DNA of 64,000 nucleotides, taken from the NCBI GenBank assembly GCA_021832085.1, contig JAKBLM010000001.1:1-64000 (forward strand). Reading direction: 5' to 3'. Below the pieces are notes generated by a model. It was not told where the DNA came from. It did not search any database and worked only from the letters and a program-made list of their open reading frames with translations. The translations under genes and the position numbers were made by a program. Origin of the DNA: Acidobacteriota bacterium. Its GTDB lineage: Bacteria; Acidobacteriota; Terriglobia; Acidiferrales; UBA7541. The number at the start of each line of letters is the position of its first letter. Position 1 is the stretch's first letter. This document shows, piece after piece, positions 57,148 through 64,000 of this stretch.

Positions 57148-57472
57148 CCCGAAAATGCCGGAATTGGTCTCTGGGGACGAGGTGCCGGATTCCGCGCCTT
57201 ACGAAAAAGCGGAGCCGCGGCGGCCGGCTCTCGTTCGGCCCTCCGCGACCCCGCTTTTGCGTGTCGTTTCTCCGTCATTCGGCAGGGCTTCCCCGGGCAC
57301 GCAAACCCTGTCATCAGGCGCCGTCTCGGCAGCCGCAGGCAGCGCGCGCGTAATGTTTATCACTTCGTTTGTGTCCCGCCGCTAACATTCGCTAAACGCG
57401 CGAGCGCATGTCCGCATTGAGATGCGGCAGCCCGCGTGCTAGCATGGCGCCCGTTGTGGGGGAATCGGCGGC

Positions 57473-58795
57473 ATGGGCGGCCCTCGCTCCTTTCATTTCG
57501 GCGAATTCGTTTTTCTCCCGGAAACAGCGGAACTGTACAAAAACGGCCGCAAGCTGCCGGCGCGCGCCCAGGAACTGCTCGGGCTCGAGGCGCTGGTGGA
57601 AAATGCAGGCAGGCGGGTCTCGCGCGAGGCGCTGACCCGGCGAATCTGGCCGGAAACGAGCGTCGGGAAAAACAATCTCAACGTGATGATCAACCGGTTG
57701 CGCGCCCTGCTCGGCGACGACTCGGCCGGCCAGCGTTTCATCAAGACGATCGGCCGCAGCGGCTACTGCTTCGTCCCCCGCGTGGACGCCGCGCCCGATA
57801 CGCGATCGATTCTGTCCGCCGACGAAGCCGCTTGGACGGTCTACTGGAGGGCGCGCCAGCTCTGGGAAGCAAGAACGCCCAAGGCGCTTGCCGAAAGCAT
57901 CCGGCTCTTTCGCCGCTCGATTGCCCTCGATCCTTCCTTCTCACTCGGCTATGCCGGCCTGGCCGACGCGCTGATCATGGAATCCCTCCACGCGATCCGT
58001 CCGCCATCGGAGACGTTTCTGCTGGCGCGCGGTGCGGCGCGCCGGGCGCTGGCCCGGCGGAAAAATCTTGCCGAAGCGATCACCGCCGAAGCCTGGGTCC
58101 GGCTCTGCCTGGATCGTGATTTTTCAGCGGCCGAAGAGGCCTTTGCGCGGGCTCTCGCGCTCAAGCCCGGCTACCCCTTCGCCCACAACGGCTGGTCCCT
58201 GCTGATGCTGGCGCTCGATCGGCCTGCCGAAGCCGTGAAGTCGATGGAAAAAGCATGGGAAAGCGATCCGCTCTCGCCGCCCCTCAATGCCCTGCTCGGC
58301 GACACCTACTATTACAACCGTCAGTTCCAAAAGGCGATCGAACAGGAACGCAAGGTGCTCGAATGGGATCGTCGCTATGTGCTGGGACACTCCTGCATGG
58401 GCAGGTCATTGCTGCAGCTCGGCAGGCGCGGCGATGCCCTCCGCCATCTGGAATCGGCGTGCGACTATTCGGGCCAAAGTTCCGTGATGCTCGGCCTCCT
58501 CGCTCACGCCTACGCCCGCTGCAACCGCCGCTCGGCCGCCCGGTCCGCCCTGCAAAAGCTCCTACGCCGCGCAAAAGCCGCTTATGTCCCGGCCTACTTC
58601 GTCGCGCTCACCTGCCTCGGTCTGGGAGATGTCGAAATCGGCCTCGCCTGGCTGGAAAAAGCAATCGACGAGCGCTCCCATTGGGTTCTCTTCCTGAATG
58701 TCGACCCCGTCTTCGACGACTTCCGCTCCGAAAAAGGCTTCCGCCGCCTCTTGCACAAAACCTTCGGTTTTTCAGCCGCCAACGCCGCCAAATAG
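57473..58795 (+). CDS. soluble winged-helix regulator with TPR domain
   Basis: The 440-residue protein has a CadC-type winged-helix domain at about 5-104 (REALTRRIWPETSVGKNNLNVMINRLRALLGDDSAGQRFIKTIGRSGYCFVPR). TPR-like repeats follow directly (AESIRLFRRSIALDPSFSLGYAGLADALI; AEEAFARALALKPGYPFAHNGWSLLMLALDRPAEAVKSMEKA). Unlike the other two winged-helix proteins in this window it has no membrane helix and no TolB-N-like module, so it should be cytoplasmic. It lies between the Smr gene and the iron permease gene and could control either neighbour or the cytochrome operon. It is flanked on both sides by copies of one repeat. Confidence 0.87.
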   Translation: MGGPRSFHFGEFVFLPETAELYKNGRKLPARAQELLGLEALVENAGRRVSREALTRRIWPETSVGKNNLNVMINRLRALLGDDSAGQRFIKTIGRSGYCFVPRVDAAPDTRSILSADEAAWTVYWRARQLWEARTPKALAESIRLFRRSIALDPSFSLGYAGLADALIMESLHAIRPPSETFLLARGAARRALARRKNLAEAITAEAWVRLCLDRDFSAAEEAFARALALKPGYPFAHNGWSLLMLALDRPAEAVKSMEKAWESDPLSPPLNALLGDTYYYNRQFQKAIEQERKVLEWDRRYVLGHSCMGRSLLQLGRRGDALRHLESACDYSGQSSVMLGLLAHAYARCNRRSAARSALQKLLRRAKAAYVPAYFVALTCLGLGDVEIGLAWLEKAIDERSHWVLFLNVDPVFDDFRSEKGFRRLLHKTFGFSAANAAK

Positions 58796-58811
58796 CGCGC
58801 CCGCCATCCGC

Positions 58812-58857
58812 CCGTCCCGGTAGCCACGGCCAGCGCCCTCCTCGCCGTTGGCCTTGC
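58812..58857. repeat. repeat with CCACGGCCAG stem, copy 2 (decayed)
   Basis: The leader GCCCGTCCCGGTAG and the left arm CCACGGCCAG match the copy at 57102-57147 (25 of 27 bases). The right arm reads CGCCGTTGG and pairs only partly. Confidence 0.65.
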
Positions 58858-58965
58858 CCACGCGCGCCACCCCGCGGAAACAATTCAGGAAACAATTCAA
58901 AGGGGAATAGCCGCGAGCCCACGGCCAAACCACGCCGAAGCCTGTGCGAATTGCGGGACCAGCGG

Positions 58966-59982
58966 TTAAACGGATTGACTGACGCGCGAATTGGCCAGCT
59001 CAGTCAGTTGATCGCGTGAAGTGACCGTCTTGCGCGCCACGAAATAGGACCCGAGCACCGCCAGCGCCGCCAACGCTTGCGCCAGCAGCGTCTCCACCGT
59101 TGGGAAGACGGAGAACCACACGCCCGCCCACGCCGGCAGCACCCGCGCCAGCCACGGAATCGTTGTCGTCGGCAACCAACCCGCCAGCTGCATCTCCTGC
59201 GCCTGTTCGCCCACCATCACCAGCAGCACCATGCCCAGCAGCACGCCGGTCAGAATCAGCATCCTCTTGTATGGCAACCGCCGGTGCGCGACAAACGTCA
59301 GCACGGCCACCACCGCCGCCAGCCCCATTCCCAGCAGCGCTCCATCCAGCACCGGCCCTCCGCCGAGCCTCAGCCGGTAGCTCTGCAAAAACAGCACCAC
59401 CTCGAATCCTTCGCGGTAGAGCGAACTGAAACCGAGCAGCCCGAGCCCCCACAACAGCCGCCGCTGCACCATCGCGTCCGTCGCGGCCGTCTCCAGCAGG
59501 TTTCTCTTCTTGTTGTTGTGCAACGAAATCCAGCCGGTCCAGTAGATTCGGTGAAAAAACCAGTTCATCACCGTCAGCAGCACCACCACCGCCAACAGTC
59601 CTGTCGCCGCCTGCACCGCCAGCACCGAAACGTCGTGCGAAAGATCGGCGATCACGTCGACGGCAATGCGCCAGGTGATCAGCGTGGCCAGAAAACCGAT
59701 CGCCGCGCCGATAAAAATCGGCCGCCGTTGCCACTGCCGCGCGCCCGCCATCCCTGCCGTCAGCGCGGCCAGCACCAGAATGCACTCCAGCCCCTCGCGG
59801 AAAACCAGGATGCCCACGTTTACAATCGCCACCGTGCTGCCGGCTTCCGACGGCGCCGCCACCGGCGCACCGCCGGAAAACAGGCTGAACCAGGCCACCG
59901 CCGCCGCGCCGAGCAGGGCAAGCCCAAGCAAAGCCACACGGAAGCCCGTGCTTCTCTTTTGAGCACTCACGGTCGTGGACAT
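58966..59982 (-). CDS. FTR1 family iron permease
   Basis: The 338-residue membrane protein (ATG 59982; a TTG at 60000 is possible) has seven or more helices and both FTR1/EfeU signature motifs: REGLE (62-66, in ILVFREGLECILVLAAL) and REGFE (190-194, in SLYREGFEVVLFLQS). FTR1 proteins import iron, often Fe(III) after oxidation, or Fe(II) with EfeOB. The usual partners EfeO and EfeB are absent here. A triple TTGCAA array lies 156-185 bp upstream and suggests metal-dependent control. The permease lies about 3 kb from the cytochrome-porin operon. Confidence 0.94.
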   Translation of the reverse strand: MSTTVSAQKRSTGFRVALLGLALLGAAAVAWFSLFSGGAPVAAPSEAGSTVAIVNVGILVFREGLECILVLAALTAGMAGARQWQRRPIFIGAAIGFLATLITWRIAVDVIADLSHDVSVLAVQAATGLLAVVVLLTVMNWFFHRIYWTGWISLHNNKKRNLLETAATDAMVQRRLLWGLGLLGFSSLYREGFEVVLFLQSYRLRLGGGPVLDGALLGMGLAAVVAVLTFVAHRRLPYKRMLILTGVLLGMVLLVMVGEQAQEMQLAGWLPTTTIPWLARVLPAWAGVWFSVFPTVETLLAQALAALAVLGSYFVARKTVTSRDQLTELANSRVSQSV

Positions 59983-60137
59983 GGGTAGGGCAATCGGCAA
60001 CGAGAATTCATCGGCAATTCCACCAGTGCGACGTCGCGAATCTTTCGCCTCCCCGCAGGGGCCGGCCGGAAACCGCGCCGGGCGGGAACGGCCTCCGCAA
60101 GCGCGCCGCTCGCCGGTACGAACAATGCGGGCGTTTG

Positions 60138-60167
60138 TTGCAAGCTCTTTGCAACTATTAGTTGCAA
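60138..60167. promoter_or_regulatory. TTGCAA operator-like array upstream of the iron permease
   Basis: Three TTGCAA words occur at 60138, 60149 and 60162. The first two are separated by 5 nt (TTGCAA-N5-TTGCAA, the arrangement known for the Fur-family nickel regulator Nur). The last two form a perfect inverted repeat TTGCAACT-ATT-AGTTGCAA. A metalloregulator site controlling FTR1 is inferred. Confidence 0.6.
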
Positions 60168-60473
60168 TCGTGTTTCAACTGAGTCCCATTGAAATCCATC
60201 CCTTCCTATCTGTCAAGCCATGCACCTCCCTTTTCTTGCTCTTCTATTATTCTTCGCTTCCCACCGCCCGCCAGCCCTTCTCGCCGCCGACTTGGCGCAA
60301 CGGAATGTATAGGAAACGGCGGGGTGAGTCATTATCCGCACCGGGCAATGGCAGGTCGCGCAAATTACCCCAGGCGCACCAGACATTCATTTCCGCAAGA
60401 AAACCACCCCTTGCCTAACTTGCCTAATTGCAATGGAATACACCAACTGTCTGTCCGTCCCACAACTTCCGGT
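60168..60473. other. intergenic region between FTR1 control array and sigma-54 promoter
   Basis: About 306 bp with several short frames but no credible coding signal. It may hold enhancer sites for the sigma-54 activator; no clear palindromic pair was identified. Confidence 0.4.
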
Positions 60474-60490
60474 TTGGCACGGTTCTTGCC
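60474..60490 (+). promoter_or_regulatory. sigma-54 promoter of the tusA-hdr operon
   Basis: TTGGCACGGTTCTTGCC matches the sigma-54 consensus YTGGCACGRNNNTTGCW except in the last base. GG (60476-60477) and GC (60488-60489) are separated by exactly 10 nt. Transcription would start near 60500, leaving a leader of about 330 nt before tusA. Confidence 0.8.
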
Positions 60491-60788
60491 TCTACCAAGG
60501 TGCTTGTCGAGGGTTGCGGTGCAAGTTGAGAATCTGCTTCCTTCAGGTTCTCGGGGTAAGCCGCTGCACGGCCCGAACGAGACTTGACCATGAAGTTCGG
60601 CCGCCGATCTTGGCTGGCGTCGGGGATTTGTAACGCAATCGAACTAATTTCTGTGCAGGCGCATTGTGCGCGCCGCTACGAGTGTGCGCGATGGCGAGCC
60701 ATGCTGCCGGTGCGGCACGGCCCAGCCGCGGCTTGTGGCTGAGATTCGTTTGCTCGCAGCGAAACAATGCCGCGGAGAACGTTACGTG

Positions 60789-60851
60789 ATGAATAAAGAT
60801 GAAGACCAATACCTGGTCTCGGGAGAAATGCCATGGAAACCGCAGAACTGA
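60789..60851 (+). CDS. possible 20-codon leader ORF overlapping tusA start
   Basis: An ATG frame of 20 hydrophilic codons (MNKDEDQYLVSG...) ends with TGA 19 nt inside tusA in another frame. A GGAG lies upstream of a GTG/ATG pair. It could couple translation to tusA or be chance. Amino-acid composition looks protein-like, but there is no independent support. Confidence 0.3.
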   Translation: MNKDEDQYLVSGEMPWKPQN

Positions 60852-61087
60852 TGACGCTGACCGCCGACAAGGTGATTGACGCGCGCGGGGTAGCCTGCCC
60901 CGGTCCGTTGCTCGAAGCCAAGAAAGGCATCGGCTCGGTCAAGGTCGGCCAGACGATCGAAGTGAAATCCAACGACCCCGGCTCGCGCAACGACATTCCC
61001 GTGTGGGCCAAGAAAGTCGGGCACGAATACCTGGGCGTCGTCGCGGCCGAGGGCTTCGACCGCCATTTCGTCCGCCGCAAGAAGTAA
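60833..61087 (+). CDS. tusA: TusA-family sulfur carrier protein
   Basis: The 84-residue protein has the TusA/SirA core: VIDARGVACPGPLLEAKKGIGSVKVGQTIEVKSNDPGSRNDIPVWAKKVGHEYL, with the sulfur-carrying Cys22 in the CPGP motif. A GGGAG site lies seven bases upstream of the ATG. TusA proteins relay persulfide sulfur in tRNA thiolation or, in sulfur oxidisers, to Hdr-like complexes. The second role is suggested here by the following mvhD-hdrA-hdrA genes, 23 bp downstream, under a common sigma-54 promoter. Confidence 0.93.
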   Translation: METAELMTLTADKVIDARGVACPGPLLEAKKGIGSVKVGQTIEVKSNDPGSRNDIPVWAKKVGHEYLGVVAAEGFDRHFVRRKK

Positions 61088-61110
61088 GTTCGCGGGCGGG
61101 AGGCATATCG

Positions 61111-61596
61111 ATGGGTTCTGATTTCGAGCCGAAAATATTGGTGTTGGCAACGCTCGCCTGCGCCTATCCTGGCGCCGACGCGGTCGGCAAGGCGCACCTG
61201 GAATACCCGGCCAATGTGAGCATCCTGCGCGTTCCCTCGCCAGTGCTCTTCCCCGAGGATTTCTATCTGCGCGCCTTCGCGCGGGGCATCGACGGCATCC
61301 TGATCGCCTCGTGCGGCTCCGACTGTCCCTACACCGGCGCCTACGACAAGCTGTCGCGCCGCATCGACGGGCTGGTGCACAAGATGAAGGAAGGCGGCCT
61401 GGAAATCGAGCGGATGCGCCTGACGGCCATCTGCACGGTCTGCATCAAGGCGTTTCTCAACGAGGTGAACCAGATGGATCGCAAGCTGCGCGAGATCGGT
61501 CCCGCGAACCGCGAGATCGCCTCCAGGCTCTGGCAGGCTTCCCTGCGCGAATTGCAAGCCGGCGCCGTTGCCGAGCCGGTGAGGAGCGCATCATGA
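61111..61596 (+). CDS. MvhD-family iron-sulfur electron-transfer subunit
   Basis: The 161-residue protein (ATG 61111 behind GGGAGG) resembles MvhD/hydrogenase iron-sulfur subunit D: ILVLATLACAYPGADAVG, YPANVSILRVPSPVLFPEDFYLRAFARGIDGILIASCGSDCPYTGAYDKLSRRIDGL, then ICTVCIKAFLNEV. Cys residues at ACAYPG, SCGSDC and CTVC could hold a cluster, although the family's first CxxC is reduced to one Cys. In HdrA complexes MvhD passes electrons to HdrA. The stop overlaps the next ATG by 4 bp. Confidence 0.85.
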   Translation: MGSDFEPKILVLATLACAYPGADAVGKAHLEYPANVSILRVPSPVLFPEDFYLRAFARGIDGILIASCGSDCPYTGAYDKLSRRIDGLVHKMKEGGLEIERMRLTAICTVCIKAFLNEVNQMDRKLREIGPANREIASRLWQASLRELQAGAVAEPVRSAS

Positions 61597-62960
61597 GCCC
61601 CGCCAACGGCCAAGCCACACAGCAGCAGGAAATCCGCTACGACGCGGTCGTTGTGGGCGGAGGAATCGCCGGCCTGCAGGCCGCGCTCGATCTCGCCGAC
61701 CAGGATTACCAGGTGCTCGTCGTCGAAAAGCAGCCGAGCATCGGCGGCCGCATGATCTCGCTCAGCAAGGTCTTCCCCACGCTCGACTGCGCCAGCTGCA
61801 TCACCACCCCCAAGATGTCTGCGGCGGCTCACCACCCCAATATCACGCTGATGACCTACGCCACCGTCGACGCAATCGAGCCCGCGGGCGACCATCAGCG
61901 GCTCACGCTCACGAAGAAGCCGCGTTACGTCGATACCAGCACCTGCATCGGCTGCCGCCTCTGCGAATACGAATGCCCGGTGGAATATCCCGATCCGTTC
62001 GAGGAAGGGATTGGCGCCGTGCGCGCCATCGCCGTGCCCTTCGCCAACGCGATTCCGCAATACGCCGTGCTCAATCCCGACTATTGCATCGCTTGCGGCG
62101 CCTGCGTCCGCGCCTGCGCCAGCGACGCCATTCGGCTCGATCAGCAGCCGGAAACGGTTACGGTCGAGGCGGGCGCCGTGGTTCTCGCCACCGGCTTCCA
62201 TCTCAATTCGACCACGCTCAAGCCCCAATACCACGCTACCGAATCGAAAGACATCATCTCCCCGCTGCATCTCGAGCGCTTGCTCGCGCCGCACGGTCCT
62301 TACGGCCGCGTGCTCCGGCCCTCGGACGGCAAGATCCCCGAGAGCGTCGCCTTCGTTTTGTGCGCCGGCTCGCGCGACCAGAGCATCGGCGTGCCCTATT
62401 GCTCACGCGTCTGCTGCATGTATTCGATCAAGCAGGCGATGCTGCTCTCCGGCGCGCTGCCCACGGCCGACATCACGCTCTACTACATGGACATCCGCGC
62501 CTTCGGCAAGGGCTTCGAGCAGTTCTATCAAAACGCCAAGGCGATGGGCATCAACTTCGTCAAGGGCAAGGTGGCGCGCATCGCGCCGCAGTCCGATGGC
62601 GACATGGTGCTCCGCGTCGAAGCCATAGAAGATGGCGGCCAGGTGATGGAAAACCGGCACGACTTGGTCGTCCTGGCGCAGGGCATCGTGCCCGATCTGG
62701 TGATGCCGGAAAACCTCGGCGCCGCCCGCGAAACCGACGGTTTCGTGAAGCGGCCCGATCCCCTGCGGCCCGCCTGGACCGGCTGCGAGGGAATTTTCGT
62801 GGCCGGCACGGCCGCCGGGCCGAAGGACATTGTCGATTCGATCATGGAGGCGGGCTCGGCCGCGATGGAGGCTTCGCACTACCTGGCGCAAAAGCGCGCC
62901 GCCGGCGGCGCCGAAGCTCCCGCCCTCCAACTCGAAGTGATAGGAGCTTCTGGTGACTGA
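61593..62960 (+). CDS. HdrA-like FAD / iron-sulfur protein
   Basis: The 455-residue protein has an FAD site VVVGGGIAGLQAALDLAD, HdrA/QmoA-specific FPTLDCASCITTPKM (residues 61-75), and two ferredoxin-type 4Fe-4S motifs: CIGCRLCEYECPV (Cys118, 121, 124, 128) and CIACGACVRACASDA (Cys165, 168, 171, 175). A further Cys group is in CSRVCCMYSIKQA. It is the size of a short HdrA/QmoA and would be a cytoplasmic electron hub. It overlaps mvhD upstream and the second HdrA gene downstream. Confidence 0.92.
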   Translation: MSPANGQATQQQEIRYDAVVVGGGIAGLQAALDLADQDYQVLVVEKQPSIGGRMISLSKVFPTLDCASCITTPKMSAAAHHPNITLMTYATVDAIEPAGDHQRLTLTKKPRYVDTSTCIGCRLCEYECPVEYPDPFEEGIGAVRAIAVPFANAIPQYAVLNPDYCIACGACVRACASDAIRLDQQPETVTVEAGAVVLATGFHLNSTTLKPQYHATESKDIISPLHLERLLAPHGPYGRVLRPSDGKIPESVAFVLCAGSRDQSIGVPYCSRVCCMYSIKQAMLLSGALPTADITLYYMDIRAFGKGFEQFYQNAKAMGINFVKGKVARIAPQSDGDMVLRVEAIEDGGQVMENRHDLVVLAQGIVPDLVMPENLGAARETDGFVKRPDPLRPAWTGCEGIFVAGTAAGPKDIVDSIMEAGSAAMEASHYLAQKRAAGGAEAPALQLEVIGASGD

Positions 62961-64000
62961 GCAAGAGCAAGGCGCCGCGCAACAGCCCGAATCCGAAAAG
63001 CCGCGTATCGGCGTCTACATCTGCCGCTGCGGCGGCAACATCAGCGACGTCGTCGATACCGAAGCGCTCGCCAAACAGGTGCAATCGCTCGGCGACGTGG
63101 CCACCTGCAAGGTGGAAACGTTCATGTGCTCCGATCCCGGCCAGGCGACGATCGTCGAGGATATTCAGAAGCAAGGCCTCAATCGCGTCGTCGTCGCTTC
63201 CTGCTCGCCCTTCCTGCACGAACTCACGTTTCGCACCGCCGTCCAGCGCGGCGGCTTGAATCCCTATCTCTACGAGCACGTCAATATCCGCGAGCAGGAT
63301 AGCTGGGTGCACAAGCACGACCCCGCCGGCGCCACTGCCAAGGCCCTGCGCATGATCTCCGCCGCGGTGGGCAAGCTCCATCACGTCGAGCAGCTCGAAC
63401 GCATCCGCCTGGGCAATCATCGCCAGGCGCTCGTCGTCGGCGGCGGCATCGCGGGACTCAAAGCCGCGGTCGAGCTGGCGGGCAAGGGCATCCCGGTGAT
63501 CCTGGTGGAGCAGTCGCCGCAGCTCGGCGGCCGCGTCGCCTCGCTGGCGCGAACCTTCCCCGGCGAAATCGAGGGTCCCGAGTTCGTGCACAAGCTTGCC
63601 GACCAGGTCACAGGCCATCCTTTGATCCGCGTGTTCCGCCGCGCGCGCGTCGAGTCGGTCTCCGGTTTCGTCGGCAATTTCGACGTTCGGATCGCCGTCG
63701 AATCGCAGCCCGGCGCGTCCGAGCCTCCCGACGGCCATGGCCAGGCCGCCCCGGCCGAGGCGCAGGAATTTCACGCCTCGGTCGGCACCATCATCATGGC
63801 GACCGGCTCCGACCCCTACACGCCCGCCCGTGGCGAATACGGTTTCGCCGAGCAGCCGGCTGTGGTCACCCTGCCCGATTTCCTCCGGCAACTGGCCGAT
63901 ACGCCTGACGGCGAGTTCCGCTGGAACGGCCGGCCGGTGCGCAACGTCGGCTTCCTCCACTGCGTCGGCAGCCGCCAGGTCGATGGCGTGAACCCTCCCC
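62953..64000 (+). CDS. second HdrA-like protein, truncated by window edge
   Basis: From the GTG at 62953 (8-bp overlap with the preceding stop) 349 codons are present before the window ends. The N-terminal HdrA domain reads RIGVYICRCGGNISDVVD, MCSDPGQATIVEDIQ, VVVASCSPFLHELTFR and HVNIREQDSWVH. An FAD domain follows (ALVVGGGIAGLKAAVELAGKGIPVILVEQSPQLGGRVA). It is distinct from the first HdrA-like protein in having the full N-terminal domain. Iron-sulfur motifs would lie beyond the edge. A long or QmoB-like HdrA is likely. Confidence 0.9.
   Translation, partial: MTEQEQGAAQQPESEKPRIGVYICRCGGNISDVVDTEALAKQVQSLGDVATCKVETFMCSDPGQATIVEDIQKQGLNRVVVASCSPFLHELTFRTAVQRGGLNPYLYEHVNIREQDSWVHKHDPAGATAKALRMISAAVGKLHHVEQLERIRLGNHRQALVVGGGIAGLKAAVELAGKGIPVILVEQSPQLGGRVASLARTFPGEIEGPEFVHKLADQVTGHPLIRVFRRARVESVSGFVGNFDVRIAVESQPGASEPPDGHGQAAPAEAQEFHASVGTIIMATGSDPYTPARGEYGFAEQPAVVTLPDFLRQLADTPDGEFRWNGRPVRNVGFLHCVGSRQVDGVNPP

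Overview
The window is a gene-dense, GC-rich bacterial chromosome segment that most resembles Acidobacteriota. This rests on content, not on a marker gene. The supporting features are eukaryotic-type Ser/Thr kinases fused to TolB-like beta-propellers, three CadC-type winged-helix regulators with TolB-N or TPR tails, a lipoprotein built from Ig-like repeats, and small palindromic intergenic repeats. No phage, integrase, complete IS or CRISPR array was seen.

Region by region. 0.1-5 kb: a minus-strand set of a SprT-like metalloprotease and two unknown exported proteins with 4-bp overlaps, then uvrA. 5-12 kb: P1-family peptidase, a secreted unknown, deoB, a GNAT enzyme, a P1B metal ATPase and a VTT-like membrane protein. 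12-20 kb: a TPR protein divergent from uvrC, a decayed hicBA toxin-antitoxin pair, two related multi-pass membrane proteins and an ABC exporter pair. 19.9-20.3 kb: tRNA-Ala(GGC) followed by a broken GIY-YIG gene and a second copy of the tRNA 3' end. 20.4-28.7 kb: RND pump and adaptor, aminotransferase, Slt-type lytic transglycosylase. 29 kb: ssrA (tmRNA) followed by a second broken GIY-YIG gene. 30-41 kb: winged-helix regulator, Ig-repeat/hydrolase lipoprotein, thioredoxin-glutaredoxin pair, a MarR-YceI-pirin unit with visible operators, ftsH and xylB. 41-47 kb: two tandem kinase-propeller genes. 47-52.8 kb: a TauE/DUF1634/cytidylate-kinase-like operon, a winged-helix-TPR regulator and a gamma-synthase/lyase.

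The most interesting part is 53-64 kb. An operon encodes a Cyc2-like fused monoheme cytochrome-porin between two cupredoxin-like exported proteins, which suggests electron transfer across the outer membrane. An FTR1-type iron permease lies about 3 kb away and has a triple TTGCAA operator-like array upstream. Next comes a tusA-mvhD-hdrA-hdrA operon behind a near-consensus sigma-54 promoter; it points to cytoplasmic sulfur-carrier and flavin-based electron-transfer chemistry and runs off the right edge. Joint function in iron or sulfur redox metabolism is inference. The cytochrome motif, the Cu-site motif, the Fe-S motifs and the promoter are visible directly.

The window also shows recent gene decay. 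Four small genes (hicA, hicB and two GIY-YIG genes) are each broken by one or a few lesions while the rest of the reading frame remains recognisable.
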